The notes under the pieces are model-generated. The model saw only the letters and a program-made list of their open reading frames with translations. It ran no database searches and was not told the origin of the DNA. From assembly GCF_003259525.1 (NCBI RefSeq), contig NZ_QLLO01000004.1, forward strand, positions 124,001-188,000: DNA of 64,000 bases, given 5' to 3'. The stretch's first letter is position 1. The number at the start of each line of letters is the position of its first letter. Origin of the DNA: Olleya aquimaris. Lineage in GTDB: Bacteria > Bacteroidota > Bacteroidia > Flavobacteriales > Flavobacteriaceae. A program made the position numbers and the translations under genes. Positions 35,242 to 44,955 of the stretch are shown here, piece after piece.

Positions 35242-35930
35242 TTTTTAAAACTGTATTTGAAAATCCACGTTAATATTTTAACGCCAGCAAATATACTACC
35301 TTTTACGGTTCCTGAAACTTTTGAGACACCAATTCTATTTTTGTAGTTTACAGGTACTTCTGTGTAAGTTAATTTTTGTTTGAGTGCTTTTAACTGCATC
35401 TCTACTGTCCAACCGTAGGTTTTATCTACCATATTAAGGGCTAATAACTTATTATATTTAATAGCTCTAAAGGGTCCAAGGTCTGTAAATTTTGCTCTAA
35501 AAAAAAGTGTCATTAATGAGGTAGCCAGCCAATTACCAAAAATTTGTTGAGGTGTCATACTCCCTTTTTCCCTTAGTTCTTTAGTTCTGGCACCAATCAC
35601 AAAATCTATATCTTGTTGTATAATAGGCGCAACAATTTTTGTTAATTCTTCAGGATAGTCGCTATAATCTCCATCCAAAAACACAATAATATCAGGTTTT
35701 TGGTCTTGATTAGCAATATAATCCATCCCTTTTAAACATGCATATCCATAGCCTTTTTGGTTTTCGGTTAAAACAGTAGCACCTGCTTGTTTAGCTTGAG
35801 TTTCTGTTTGATCTGTCGAGTTGTTGCTAACTACAATTACCTCTTGGACAATAGAAGGGATATCTTGTATAACTTTTGCTATAGAATCTTGCTCGTTGTA
35901 AGCAGGGATTATGACTTTAATTATGGGCAT
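35238..35930 (-). CDS. GT2 glycosyltransferase, dolichol-phosphate-mannose-synthase-like
   Basis: The 230-residue soluble GT2 enzyme has KVIIPAYNEQDSIAKVI at the start, a DxD in IVFLDGDYSDYPEEL (~85) and VIGARTKELREKGSM. It lacks the C-terminal spans of larger homologues. It probably forms polyprenyl-phosphate sugar for the GT-C enzyme at 32267. This link is from gene order and family knowledge. Confidence 0.83.
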   Translation of the reverse strand: MPIIKVIIPAYNEQDSIAKVIQDIPSIVQEVIVVSNNSTDQTETQAKQAGATVLTENQKGYGYACLKGMDYIANQDQKPDIIVFLDGDYSDYPEELTKIVAPIIQQDIDFVIGARTKELREKGSMTPQQIFGNWLATSLMTLFFRAKFTDLGPFRAIKYNKLLALNMVDKTYGWTVEMQLKALKQKLTYTEVPVNYKNRIGVSKVSGTVKGSIFAGVKILTWIFKYSFKK

Positions 35931-35972
35931 TTAGTGTTTTATCAGGTTGCAAAAATACAATTGTTTTTTACA

Positions 35973-37565
35973 TTATTTCTGATTAATTAAATCCATTAAA
36001 TTTACATCGTTACCTAATAAGATTTCATTTGGATTAATACGCCCTTTCATACTATCGTTTTCCAGTTTAAGCACTCCTCTTGGGCAAACAGCACTACAAA
36101 TACCACAACCAACACAACTAGAGCGTACAATATTTTCTCCTTTTTGAGCGTAAGCACGTACATCAATACCCATTTCGCAATACGTAGAACAATTACCACA
36201 AGAGATACATTGTCCTCCATTTGTGGTAATTCTGAATTTTGAAAACAAACGTTGCTGAAATCCTAATATGGCAGCCATAGGACAACCAAATCTGCACCAC
36301 ACACGATTACCAAAAATTGGATAAAACCCTGTGCCGATAACTCCTGAAAATATAGAACCTATTAAAAATGCATAAGTTTTTCTAAGCGTTTCTGGCTTGA
36401 ATAAAAACAAATTACTGTTTGAACTGAAATAATAAATGGCGAAAAGTGATATGATAATAACAAAATAGCCAATTGCTCCATATTTTGCGTCTTTAGCGAG
36501 TTCTTTTCGCTTAAAAACAAAAGCGCCTACGAAAACAATAGTTAGCAAAGAAGCTACCAAAATTAAAAAAGTGCTTTTTGTAAGCCAATATTTAGTGTTA
36601 TCAACGCCTAAATAACTATGAACAACTGCGGTAGTCATTAAAACTACGAAAACCAAAACAGAATGTATTACCCAACGCTCAACCTTCCAAGCAAACTGAG
36701 ATTTATCACTTAACTGTCTAAAACTATCTCCAGCGGTTTCGGCTAAAGCACCACAACCACATACCCAAGAGCAATACCAGCGTTTTCCATATTTGTAGGT
36801 TAAAATAGGTGTAATTATAAAAATAGAAGCGATACCAAAAATAAGTAGTCCAGTACCAATGTCACCAGCGCTAATCATAGAATTTACTCGGTATTGCTCA
36901 AAGTTGTAATAGTTTAGTGGCCAAATGTTTTTAAGATCGTAATAAGGTAAGCTAAACGAATCCGAATTTAATCTAGCCATAAATTCTGGGATTAAAAAAG
37001 CAAAAGCCAACTGAAAAAACATCACAGAACCTGTGCGGATTTTCTCATACCTGTTGTGTCTGTATTTTAAAATAAATTTATAGCCAAAAGCTAAAATTGC
37101 CAAGGTATAAAGAGTACCATATACAAACCACTGACTTGCTGGATTACCACTTAGCAACCTACTTAAAGGATCAAATAGTGCAATTAAACCTGTATTAGCC
37201 ACTCCTTTTTCTGTTAAGCCTAATAATTCAGGGAAAAAATAAAGCACAATGTAAAACCCAGTTAATACCAATCCAGTTAACCATCCTATTAATCCTCTAG
37301 AAGAAATTGATTTAAACCATACGCCATCGTTTTTAATGCCTTCAGAAGTATTTAAATAGGCATTGTTAGCAAACCAAACAGTCCCAAATGCAATTAATAA
37401 TAATGCAATAGTTAATACTAGTCCTCTGTTAGTAAACTGAACATTGAAAATGGCTAAAAGAAAAATAAACAGACCTAATATACCAATTGCTGATGCTATT
37501 TTTTGCGATTTAGATAATCCGTAAGAATTAGCCAAAGACATACTATAGTTTAATTTATTACTCAT
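35973..37565 (-). CDS. NapH/NosR-like membrane 4Fe-4S protein
   Basis: The 530-residue protein has about eight spans. Two Cys-rich membrane motifs are visible: WYCSWVCGCG (~265) and WCRFGCPMAAILG (~420). At the C-terminus two ferredoxin clusters follow, CISCGNCSTYC and SSCVGCGICSAVCPRGV. This is the pattern of quinol-oxidising NapH/NosR-type electron-transfer proteins. A FAD oxidoreductase lies 9 bp upstream in the same operon, which points to a joint electron path. The substrate is not known. Confidence 0.87.
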   Translation of the reverse strand: MSNKLNYSMSLANSYGLSKSQKIASAIGILGLFIFLLAIFNVQFTNRGLVLTIALLLIAFGTVWFANNAYLNTSEGIKNDGVWFKSISSRGLIGWLTGLVLTGFYIVLYFFPELLGLTEKGVANTGLIALFDPLSRLLSGNPASQWFVYGTLYTLAILAFGYKFILKYRHNRYEKIRTGSVMFFQLAFAFLIPEFMARLNSDSFSLPYYDLKNIWPLNYYNFEQYRVNSMISAGDIGTGLLIFGIASIFIITPILTYKYGKRWYCSWVCGCGALAETAGDSFRQLSDKSQFAWKVERWVIHSVLVFVVLMTTAVVHSYLGVDNTKYWLTKSTFLILVASLLTIVFVGAFVFKRKELAKDAKYGAIGYFVIIISLFAIYYFSSNSNLFLFKPETLRKTYAFLIGSIFSGVIGTGFYPIFGNRVWCRFGCPMAAILGFQQRLFSKFRITTNGGQCISCGNCSTYCEMGIDVRAYAQKGENIVRSSCVGCGICSAVCPRGVLKLENDSMKGRINPNEILLGNDVNLMDLINQK

Positions 37566-37574
37566 AATTAGTTG

Positions 37575-38879
37575 TTAGGCTGTTTGTAATTGATTGTTGA
37601 AGGCTGCTTTAATGTCTTTTTCAAAATGTTTGTAAAACTCTGGGTCAAAATTGGCTTCAGCTAAATGATTAACCACATAATCTACATCCCGTTTTTCTGT
37701 TAACCATTGATCAAAAGTTTGATGACGCATTCTAATCCCAAAGGTGTTGATGCCTAAAAATTGATTAGTGTCTTTATGGTAAGCAATGGTTATACATTTG
37801 GTATCATCATCGTGTTTCCAATGAAAATGAGTTTCGTAATCTGGTCGTCCTTTACTACCAAATACCCAACCATAGGTTTGGTATTCTATATCTAAAAATT
37901 TAGCGCTATTAAACCAATGACCAGGATTGTACTGCATAGAATTGCCACAAATAGTTTGCGCCAAAACTTCTCCCATCATTCGTCCTGTATACCAAACAGC
38001 TTCAATAGGTCGTCTGTTACCAATTGCTTCACGTTGCTCTGCACAATCACCAATTGCGTAAACATCTTTTATGTTAGTTTCAAGGTAACGATTAACTAAA
38101 ACCCCTTTATTAGTTTCAATTTTACTGTCTTCTAAAAATGAAATATTAGGAGATACACCAGCTGTTAAACCCACAAAATCACAAGTTAATTCTTCACCAG
38201 TTTCTTCAATAATAATGGATTTTACTTTTCCGTTTTCGTCAGAAATAATTTCTTTTAAATTACTACTTAAACGTAAATCAATATGATGCTTTTTAATGTG
38301 TCTGTTTATCATTTCGCTTTCGCCTTCAGGCAAAACGCCATTCCAAAAACTGGATTCGCGTACTAAAAAAGTAACAGGAATATTTCTAGAATTTAGCATT
38401 TCTGCCAATTCAATTCCTATTAAACCACCACCAACAATAACAGCGCGTTTACAGACTTGATTGTTAGGTGCAACCACTTCTAGATTATCTAAATCTTGTT
38501 TACTGTATAAACCTTGTACGCCTTTTAGATCTTGTCCTGGCCAACCAAATTTATTAGGTTTACTACCAGTTGCAATGACCAATTTATCATAGGTTATAGT
38601 GTCACCTTCAGCAAAATGAAGTGTTTTAGAGTCAGTATCTATTGTATTAACATAGCCTTTTTTAAGGTTTATTTTGTTTTTCTCCCAAAACCAGTTTTCA
38701 TAAGGTTGCGTGTGTTCAAACTTTAGGTGTCCCATATATACATACATTAATGCTGTACGAGAGAAAAAATAGTCAGTTTCGGCAGAAATTATAGTAATTT
38801 TTTTATTAGATAATTTTCTAATGTGTCTAGCAAGTGTGACGCCAGAAATACCATTACCTATAATTACAATATGCTCCAT
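37575..38879 (-). CDS. FAD-dependent NAD(P)H oxidoreductase
   Basis: The 434-residue flavoprotein has an N-terminal FAD Rossmann motif IIGNGISGVTLARHIRK, a second dinucleotide motif AVIVGGGLIGIELAEML (~145) and the FAD-phosphate signature VYAIGDCAEQ (~270). It belongs to the pyridine-nucleotide-disulfide or rubredoxin-reductase type. It precedes the iron-sulfur membrane protein and probably moves electrons between NAD(P)H and that partner. Confidence 0.87.
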   Translation of the reverse strand: MEHIVIIGNGISGVTLARHIRKLSNKKITIISAETDYFFSRTALMYVYMGHLKFEHTQPYENWFWEKNKINLKKGYVNTIDTDSKTLHFAEGDTITYDKLVIATGSKPNKFGWPGQDLKGVQGLYSKQDLDNLEVVAPNNQVCKRAVIVGGGLIGIELAEMLNSRNIPVTFLVRESSFWNGVLPEGESEMINRHIKKHHIDLRLSSNLKEIISDENGKVKSIIIEETGEELTCDFVGLTAGVSPNISFLEDSKIETNKGVLVNRYLETNIKDVYAIGDCAEQREAIGNRRPIEAVWYTGRMMGEVLAQTICGNSMQYNPGHWFNSAKFLDIEYQTYGWVFGSKGRPDYETHFHWKHDDDTKCITIAYHKDTNQFLGINTFGIRMRHQTFDQWLTEKRDVDYVVNHLAEANFDPEFYKHFEKDIKAAFNNQLQTA

Positions 38880-38974
38880 AGTTTTGGTTTAGTTATAAAA
38901 GCTAAGTCGAAGGTTTTGTAAAAACCTTAATCAATTATTTCTATTTGTTTAAATTTAGAGATAAATTGACACTT

Positions 38975-39982
38975 ATGAGATGGATTTTTAAAATTTGTGT
39001 ATTCTTCTGTTGTTTTGGTTGCTCTATGACACCTGTTATAAAAGAAAAAATTAATGGAGTAAGCTTTGTAGCGCATAGAGATAGTATATCTCAAAAAAAT
39101 GTCGATCCATTACTTAACATTAATGCTAACTATGCTGCAATTATGCCTTTTGCTATGATTAAAAGTTTAGATAGTCCAAACGTAAATTACGATGCAGAAC
39201 GACAATGGTTTGGAGAAACAATAGTAGGTGGTAAACAATATATTAATACTTTAAAAAAGTCTAATATAAAATCTATGTTGAAGCCACAATTGTGGGTTTG
39301 GAAAGGAGAGTTTACGGGTTTTATTGAAATGAAAACAGAAGACGATTGGAAGATGCTTGAAGACACCTATTCTAAATTTATATTAGCGTTTGCACAAGTA
39401 GCTCAAGATACAGAAACTCCAATTTTTTGTATTGGCACAGAACTAGAAAAATTTGTTGAAGCAAGACCAGACTATTGGACTAGTTTAATTACACAAATTA
39501 GATCTATTTATAAAGGGAAATTAACTTATGCTGCCAACTGGAATGAGTACAAAAAAACACCCTTTTGGGAGCAATTAGATTATATTGGTATAGATGCCTA
39601 TTTTCCTGTTAGTGATAGTAAAACACCTACAGTAGAAGAATGTTTAAAAGGTTGGAAAAAGTACAAGGATACAATAAATAGTTACTCAAAAAAATATAAT
39701 AAACCCATCTTGTTTACCGAGTTTGGCTACAGAAGTATTGACTATTCTGGTAAAGCACCTTGGACAGTAGATAGAGTAGAAAGTAAGGTTAACTTAGAAG
39801 CGCAGACTAATACAACCAAAGCGTTATTTGAAACGTTTTGGAAAGAGGATTGGTTTGCAGGTGGTTTTATCTGGAAATGGTTTATAAACCATGATAAAGT
39901 AGGAGGGTTAAATAACAACCGCTTTACACCGCAAAACAAACCTGTAGAGCAAGTTATTAAAGCACAATACGGTTTATATTAA
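38975..39982 (+). CDS. glycoside hydrolase-like lipoprotein (GH113-like TIM barrel)
   Basis: The 335-residue protein begins MRWIFKICVFFCCFGCSM, a lipoprotein signal with Cys near residue 16. An ATG 10 codons earlier would give a poor leader. The TIM-barrel pattern includes HRDSISQKN, NANYAAIMPFAMIK, FCIGTELEKF (candidate acid/base Glu), IGIDAYFPVSD and ILFTEFGYRS (candidate nucleophile Glu). This fits clan GH-A, GH113-like. The stop overlaps the start of the barrel gene by 1 bp (TAATG). Confidence 0.75.
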   Translation: MRWIFKICVFFCCFGCSMTPVIKEKINGVSFVAHRDSISQKNVDPLLNINANYAAIMPFAMIKSLDSPNVNYDAERQWFGETIVGGKQYINTLKKSNIKSMLKPQLWVWKGEFTGFIEMKTEDDWKMLEDTYSKFILAFAQVAQDTETPIFCIGTELEKFVEARPDYWTSLITQIRSIYKGKLTYAANWNEYKKTPFWEQLDYIGIDAYFPVSDSKTPTVEECLKGWKKYKDTINSYSKKYNKPILFTEFGYRSIDYSGKAPWTVDRVESKVNLEAQTNTTKALFETFWKEDWFAGGFIWKWFINHDKVGGLNNNRFTPQNKPVEQVIKAQYGLY

Positions 39983-41238
39983 TGAGATTTTTTTATTTTT
40001 TTATTGTCTTCGGAATTACATTTTCAAGCACAACATCTCAAACAATTACAGATATTAAAATCGAAGGAAATAAAAAACTTAAAACCTCTTTTATTGAAAA
40101 AATTTCTAAAACGGAAACTGGACAATCCTTAGATTCTATTCAATTAGAAGATGATATAAAATTATTAAAAAGATTGCCTTCTGTGTCTTTTGCAGATTAT
40201 AAAGTTGAATATACTGATGAAGGTAATTACACTGTAATTTATACCATTGAAGAAAACTTTACTATTATTCCATCTGTAAATGTTTACACGTCTAATGAAG
40301 AAGATGTTGCCTACAGAATAGGTCTTTACGAGTTTAATTTATTAGGTCAAAACATGACTTTTGGAGGTTTTTATCAAAAAGATATTTATAACTCCTACGG
40401 TATTAACTTTAGAGCACCCTATTTGTTTAGTCGCGAGTTTGGATTAGCTATAAACCATCAAGATTGGCAAACCCAAGAACCCGTTTTTTATGATGAAGCG
40501 ACAGTAAATTATAGATATAGAAATAAGGCTTTTGAAGTTTTAGGCTTGTATCAACCCGATTTTAATAATCGGTTTGAGCTTGGAGTTAATGTATTTAAGG
40601 AGAATTATTCTTCCCTTGAAGAGCAAACCTTATTTAATTTTCTTTCAGAAATTTCAGCTAATAAAACCATGATTAGAGGAGTTTATGAGTTTAATAATCT
40701 GGATTTTAATTACCAATATGTTTCAGGGTTTAAAAGCATGCTTAACTTGCAGTATGTTACCACAGACAACAACCAATTACCAGAATTTTTAATTGGCTGG
40801 AACGACTTTAATTACTACAAACGTTTGGGACAAAAAGGTAATTGGGCAAGCCGACTAAGGGTAGGTTTAGCCACCAATAACGACAGTCCATTTGCACCAT
40901 TTTCTCTAGATAATAATTTAAATATTAGAGGAGTTGGAAATACGATTGATAGAGGTACAGGTGCTATAGTTTTAAACACAGAATATAGACATACGTTAAT
41001 TGAAAAAGGTTGGTTTGTCCTTCAAGGAAATGCATTTATTGATGCAGGATCATGGCGAAATCCAGGTGGTGATTTAGGCGACTTTGGCGATGCAGACAAC
41101 CTAAGAGTTTTTCCAGGAGCTGGTTTAAGATTTATACACAAATCTATTTTTAATGCTATTTTTAGAATAGATTATGGGTACGGAATTTCTAAAAAAGATG
41201 GTCGTGGCTTAGTATTTGGTATTGGACAATATTTTTAA
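39982..41238 (+). CDS. BamA/TamA-like outer-membrane protein with POTRA domain
   Basis: The 418-residue protein has a signal peptide, then one POTRA-like domain (~20-100, ITDIKIEGNKKLKTSFIEK and VSFADYKVEYTDE) and a barrel of the surface-antigen type with a C-terminal FRIDYGYGISKKDGRGLVFGIGQYF-like end. It is shorter than BamA (one POTRA), so it is an accessory relative. The overlap with the upstream glycosidase-like gene suggests a joint role in export or display. Confidence 0.8.
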   Translation: MRFFYFFIVFGITFSSTTSQTITDIKIEGNKKLKTSFIEKISKTETGQSLDSIQLEDDIKLLKRLPSVSFADYKVEYTDEGNYTVIYTIEENFTIIPSVNVYTSNEEDVAYRIGLYEFNLLGQNMTFGGFYQKDIYNSYGINFRAPYLFSREFGLAINHQDWQTQEPVFYDEATVNYRYRNKAFEVLGLYQPDFNNRFELGVNVFKENYSSLEEQTLFNFLSEISANKTMIRGVYEFNNLDFNYQYVSGFKSMLNLQYVTTDNNQLPEFLIGWNDFNYYKRLGQKGNWASRLRVGLATNNDSPFAPFSLDNNLNIRGVGNTIDRGTGAIVLNTEYRHTLIEKGWFVLQGNAFIDAGSWRNPGGDLGDFGDADNLRVFPGAGLRFIHKSIFNAIFRIDYGYGISKKDGRGLVFGIGQYF

Positions 41239-41386
41239 CAACTTACTTCTATTAATCTCAATATTAAAACATTATCCTCTAATCAAATTGCTTAAACATT
41301 ATAATTATATATTAATAATATTGGGTTTATATAAACCGTGATAAACATTAATTTACTAACTTTAGTTATTATTTTATTAACTAATA

Positions 41387-42013
41387 ATGAAGGTTTTAGT
41401 TGTTGATGATCATGTTATTTTAAGAAAAGGGATCATCCAAATTTTAAAAAATGAGTTTAGTAACGCTTCTTTCATAGAGGCTTCTAACGGAATTGAAGCT
41501 TTAAAACTATTGACCAAAAAAGTTTTAGATATTGCTCTAATAGATATTTCTATGCCAAAAATAGATGGTATTGAAGTTGTAAAAAAAGCTAAATCTTCAC
41601 AAATTTCTACACCAATTTTAATTTTAAGTATGCAGCCTGAGGAGCAATATGCAATAAGGGTTTTAAAAGCTGGCGCTCATGGTTTTTTAAAAAAAGATTG
41701 TGATCCAGAAGTATTGATTGAGGCAGTAAAAAAAGTACTTGATGGTAAAAAATATATTTCTGAAAATGTTGCAAATATGTTGGTTAATACTACTACTTAT
41801 AAACCAGTAGATTCTTTAATAGAATTACTATCAGATCGTGAGTTGGAGGTTGTAAGGTTAATGGCTAGTGGTAAATCTGTAAAAGAAATTGCACAAAGTA
41901 TTTCTTTAAGTGCAAATACTATTAGTACCTACAGAAGTAGAATTTTACAGAAACTGAATCTAAAAAATAATGCTTCCATTGTCAAGTTTGCAGTAGATAA
42001 TAACATTATCTAA
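41387..42013 (+). CDS. orphan LuxR/NarL-family response regulator
   Basis: The 208-residue protein has Asp7/Asp8, phosphorylation site Asp53 in ALIDISMP, GFLKKDC with the conserved Lys, and a C-terminal LuxR helix-turn-helix (LSDRELEVVRLMASGKSVKEI, then SANTISTYRSRILQKL). No histidine kinase is nearby. It is a single gene with a TAACTTTA box at 41357-41364. It is a paralogue of the regulator at 3630, but no palindrome of that type is near it. Confidence 0.92.
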   Translation: MKVLVVDDHVILRKGIIQILKNEFSNASFIEASNGIEALKLLTKKVLDIALIDISMPKIDGIEVVKKAKSSQISTPILILSMQPEEQYAIRVLKAGAHGFLKKDCDPEVLIEAVKKVLDGKKYISENVANMLVNTTTYKPVDSLIELLSDRELEVVRLMASGKSVKEIAQSISLSANTISTYRSRILQKLNLKNNASIVKFAVDNNII

Positions 42014-42202
42014 TAAATAATTGTGGTCTAAAACACTACATAAAAATCATATTTATCATTAACATGTTATTAATTAGTGTTAGATACCTTTGACTTCCTG
42101 AAAATAAGTAAAAAAGGGATTTTTTTCGAATTATAAGTATAGGAGTGATTGATAGCAACTTTTATGATTTTTAATTATTTTCAAAATATAACTAACTAAA
42201 CA

Positions 42203-42267
42203 AGATATTTATACTTTGTTTTAAATATCTGAAAAACAAAGGTGGTATTTATTTACCACCTTTTTTT
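42203..42267. terminator. inverted repeat and terminator between convergent genes
   Basis: A perfect inverted repeat AGATATTTA/TAAATATCT lies at 42203-42230, and a terminator hairpin AAAGGTGGTA/TACCACCTTT follows at 42238-42263. T runs on the + side and on the - side suit both the regulator gene and the arsenosugar operon. Confidence 0.75.
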
Positions 42268-42955
42268 ATGTAATGTGTTTTTTGTAGTAGTTATATAAAT
42301 CTTCTGGTGAAGCACCAAACCACTGCTTGATGTAGATAGTCCAAAAAAGATATTGTAACTTCCACACACCAATTTTTTCATATAATCTTGCAGAGGTTTT
42401 TAATTTTTTATTAATGACAACAAACTCCTTCCGTTTGTATAATTCATTAATTAAAATATTGTCTTCGTAAATAGTATAGATTTCGTCAAAACCACCAATT
42501 TCATTAAATAGTGCTTTAGTTATAAATTGGCTTTGGTCGCCTCCTCTACAAGCACGCCATGAAAATTGTGTTAGCCAACTAGCTAAACGCAACCACCAAT
42601 GGTTACTATCAAATTGAAGTCTAAAACAACCGGCGTTATTTCCTTTTGTAATTTCATTTAGTATAAGTTGGTCGTAATGTGTTGGTGGAAAAGAATCTGC
42701 ATGTAAAAAATAGAGTATGTCTCCTTTAGCCATTTTAGCACCAAGATTCATCTGTTTTGCACGACCTTTTTCTGAATGCAATACAGTAATGTTGAGGTCC
42801 AATTGTTTAATGAGGTTTACAGTATTATCTGTACTGCCACCATCTACAACTATAATTTCTTGAATAGTATTTAAAGATGCATTATCAATTAAATGATACA
42901 ACACCTCTGTAATGTGCTTTTCTTCATTTAAAACTGGAATAATAATACTAATCAT
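42266..42955 (-). CDS. arsenosugar-cluster glycosyltransferase (GT2, TIGR04283-like)
   Basis: The 229-residue GT2 enzyme starts MISIIIPVLNEEKHI and has IVVDGGSTDNTV, AKGDILYFLHADSFPP (DxD-like) and RGGDQSQFITKALFNEIGGF, the signature of glycosyltransferases linked to arsenosugar clusters. It overlaps the preceding gene by 8 bp and is the last gene of the operon, with a terminator just after it. Confidence 0.8.
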   Translation of the reverse strand: MISIIIPVLNEEKHITEVLYHLIDNASLNTIQEIIVVDGGSTDNTVNLIKQLDLNITVLHSEKGRAKQMNLGAKMAKGDILYFLHADSFPPTHYDQLILNEITKGNNAGCFRLQFDSNHWWLRLASWLTQFSWRACRGGDQSQFITKALFNEIGGFDEIYTIYEDNILINELYKRKEFVVINKKLKTSARLYEKIGVWKLQYLFWTIYIKQWFGASPEDLYNYYKKHIT

Positions 42956-43895
42956 TTAAATCCCAATTGTAATCTTTATAGCTAATTTTTGCGTCTTCAG
43001 AAATGTTAGTTGTAGTGTATGTATTGATAAAATCAATTAAGCTACCATTCTGTTTAAAATCGTTATCAAACCATCTAAATATTTTAGATAATTTTAAACT
43101 GTTTTCAGAAATTTCGTTACGTTTTGTGTCACTTAAAAACTCTTTTGTAGCATTGGTTAATTGCGTTTCTAAATGTTCAGCAGTAAAGGCTTTGTTTTGC
43201 AACTTAGGACAAGAATACGAGGCGCAAACAATAGCAAAGTGTATACGTGGTTCGTCCATTTTACGTAATATCTGGTGCTCAATTTCATCTAAATTGTACC
43301 ATTTATTACCCAATTTCCAAAGACGTTGTTTCCATGGGTCTTTGATATCTTTAATGCTCTTAATAGGATAGTTTCGTAGTATTAAATCTACTGTTAAAGC
43401 GTTGTATGTGTTAATCCAATAGGCAAGTTTTTCTTGTTTAGACCAACTGTCAGTCGGAACATTTTCACTTAAAGCATCAATATAAACTGCTAGTATAGTT
43501 TTATCACTTTTAAATTGTAGATAGTTTACATTTCCTTGGTCAGAGACATGTTTTTCTAAAAGTGTATTCCATCTACCATGACTAAACGTTGCTAAGCTAT
43601 CTTGTTTAGGTGGTTTAGGAGGAAGTGTCAAATATGCTATAGTGTCTGTTTTTTTTGAATTGTTTGCTATAACTTGATTAGCCTCTTTATATGTATCTAC
43701 TTCTGCAATTACATTGTTTTTTTTATCCTTAACTTCAATAGTTTGTGTAATAGAATCTTTAGTAGTTTCAGAGATTTTATCAACTGTTACAAAATTGTTT
43801 TGATAGATTTTTTCTGAAGAATTTAAAGCCATCTTTTTAGCATTACAGCAAGATGAAGTAATTAAAGCTAATACTATTATTAGTAATTGTTTCAT
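42948..43895 (-). CDS. DUF547 lipoprotein of the arsenosugar cluster
   Basis: The 315-residue product starts MKQLLIIVLALITSSCCNAKK, a lipoprotein signal with Cys after TSS. The mature part holds the DUF547 region (WNTLLEKHVSDQGNVNYLQF, KLAYWINTYNALTVDLILRN, CASYSCPKLQNKAF). The catalytic role of DUF547 is not established. An ATG 8 codons upstream gives a poorer leader. It sits between arsM and the glycosyltransferase, as in related clusters. Confidence 0.8.
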   Translation of the reverse strand: MKQLLIIVLALITSSCCNAKKMALNSSEKIYQNNFVTVDKISETTKDSITQTIEVKDKKNNVIAEVDTYKEANQVIANNSKKTDTIAYLTLPPKPPKQDSLATFSHGRWNTLLEKHVSDQGNVNYLQFKSDKTILAVYIDALSENVPTDSWSKQEKLAYWINTYNALTVDLILRNYPIKSIKDIKDPWKQRLWKLGNKWYNLDEIEHQILRKMDEPRIHFAIVCASYSCPKLQNKAFTAEHLETQLTNATKEFLSDTKRNEISENSLKLSKIFRWFDNDFKQNGSLIDFINTYTTTNISEDAKISYKDYNWDLND

Positions 43896-43929
43896 TAAAA
43901 AAAGAGGTTTTAAAATCAAGTTATATTAA

Positions 43930-44898
43930 TTAACAGCAGCCACCACCATCATAGTGATAGGTAGATTCGCTAATAAAAATATCATCTCTTCCTAAGTCTG
44001 CCAATGCACCAGCGGTTTTGTCGCAAATAGCAATAGGTTGATTTTTTAGTAAAATATGTCCTTTTTTATCATCAAAATAATCTTCGCTTCCAAAATAAAT
44101 AGCAGCTTTACCTGTAAAAATGCAAGGTCCATCTTCTGGCATTGGGTCTTTAATTGCTGCAACTTCTATAGATTCGATATAAATTAACTCGTCTGTTGGG
44201 TAGTTTTTAGGGTCTAAAATTCTGTATGGTTTACGTGCTCTAATTTCAATAGTTCCAAAACCAGCATCAGTTAAGGCTTTAACATATTCAGCAATTGGTA
44301 AGCTTCCGCTTAAGCACAGGGCACGCAAACGGTCGTCATTACGTAAGGTGTCATTCATAGGTTGTTCGCACGTTGGATCGCTCATCACTAATCTTCCGTG
44401 TGGTTTTAAGACACGATACATTTCGTCTATTGCTTTTTTTAAGTCTTCCGCTTTAAAAATATTGAATAAACAGTTTTGTGCTGCAACATCAATAGAGTTA
44501 TCGTCAACCGGTAAGTTTAAAGCATCTCCTTTTTTAAGATCTACAAAGTCGCTTTTAAACCAATCGTTTTGCGCTTCGGCTTCAATAAAATTTTTCCGAG
44601 AAGCCTCCAACATTTCATCAACCACATCTACACCAATAACACCTCCTTTTTGACGATTAAAATAAGAGAATTGTAAAAGCTCCATGCCACCACCAACACC
44701 AACATAAAGCATTTTTGGGTTGTTGGTTAGGTCTCTTGCATTAACTGTGCTTCCGCAACCGTAATTCATTTCTTGCATGATTCTAGGAATTTTCAAACCT
44801 GGTAATTCCCAAATAGGGTTGGTCGTACAACATAGTCCAACATCTGGTGTTAATGCTGCTTCTTTGTATAAATCGTTTGTAGCGTCTAAATAGCTCAT
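43930..44898 (-). CDS. arsM: arsenosugar biosynthesis arsenite methyltransferase
   Basis: The 322-residue SAM-dependent methyltransferase has a Cys pair in GLCCTTNPIWELPGLKIP, a SAM-binding KMLYVGVGGGMELLQFS, and IGVDVVDEMLEASRKN. A C-terminal YHYDGGGCC supplies extra thiols. It would methylate arsenite, the first step of arsenosugar formation. The next genes (PNP, glycosyltransferases, radical SAM) agree with that pathway. Confidence 0.87.
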   Translation of the reverse strand: MSYLDATNDLYKEAALTPDVGLCCTTNPIWELPGLKIPRIMQEMNYGCGSTVNARDLTNNPKMLYVGVGGGMELLQFSYFNRQKGGVIGVDVVDEMLEASRKNFIEAEAQNDWFKSDFVDLKKGDALNLPVDDNSIDVAAQNCLFNIFKAEDLKKAIDEMYRVLKPHGRLVMSDPTCEQPMNDTLRNDDRLRALCLSGSLPIAEYVKALTDAGFGTIEIRARKPYRILDPKNYPTDELIYIESIEVAAIKDPMPEDGPCIFTGKAAIYFGSEDYFDDKKGHILLKNQPIAICDKTAGALADLGRDDIFISESTYHYDGGGCC

Positions 44899-44911
44899 AA
44901 ATTTTAGTATT

Positions 44912-44955
44912 CAGTTTTCAGTCTCAGTTTACAGTTACAGTGAGACTGAAAACTG
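44912..44955. repeat. 15-bp perfect inverted repeat between arsM and purine nucleoside phosphorylase
   Basis: CAGTTTTCAGTCTCA at 44912-44926 pairs with TGAGACTGAAAACTG at 44941-44955 across a 14-nt loop. No T tract follows on either side. Confidence 0.7.

Noticed and set aside
44912-44955. Rho-independent terminator
   Set aside because: The stem is strong, but no T tract follows on either strand.
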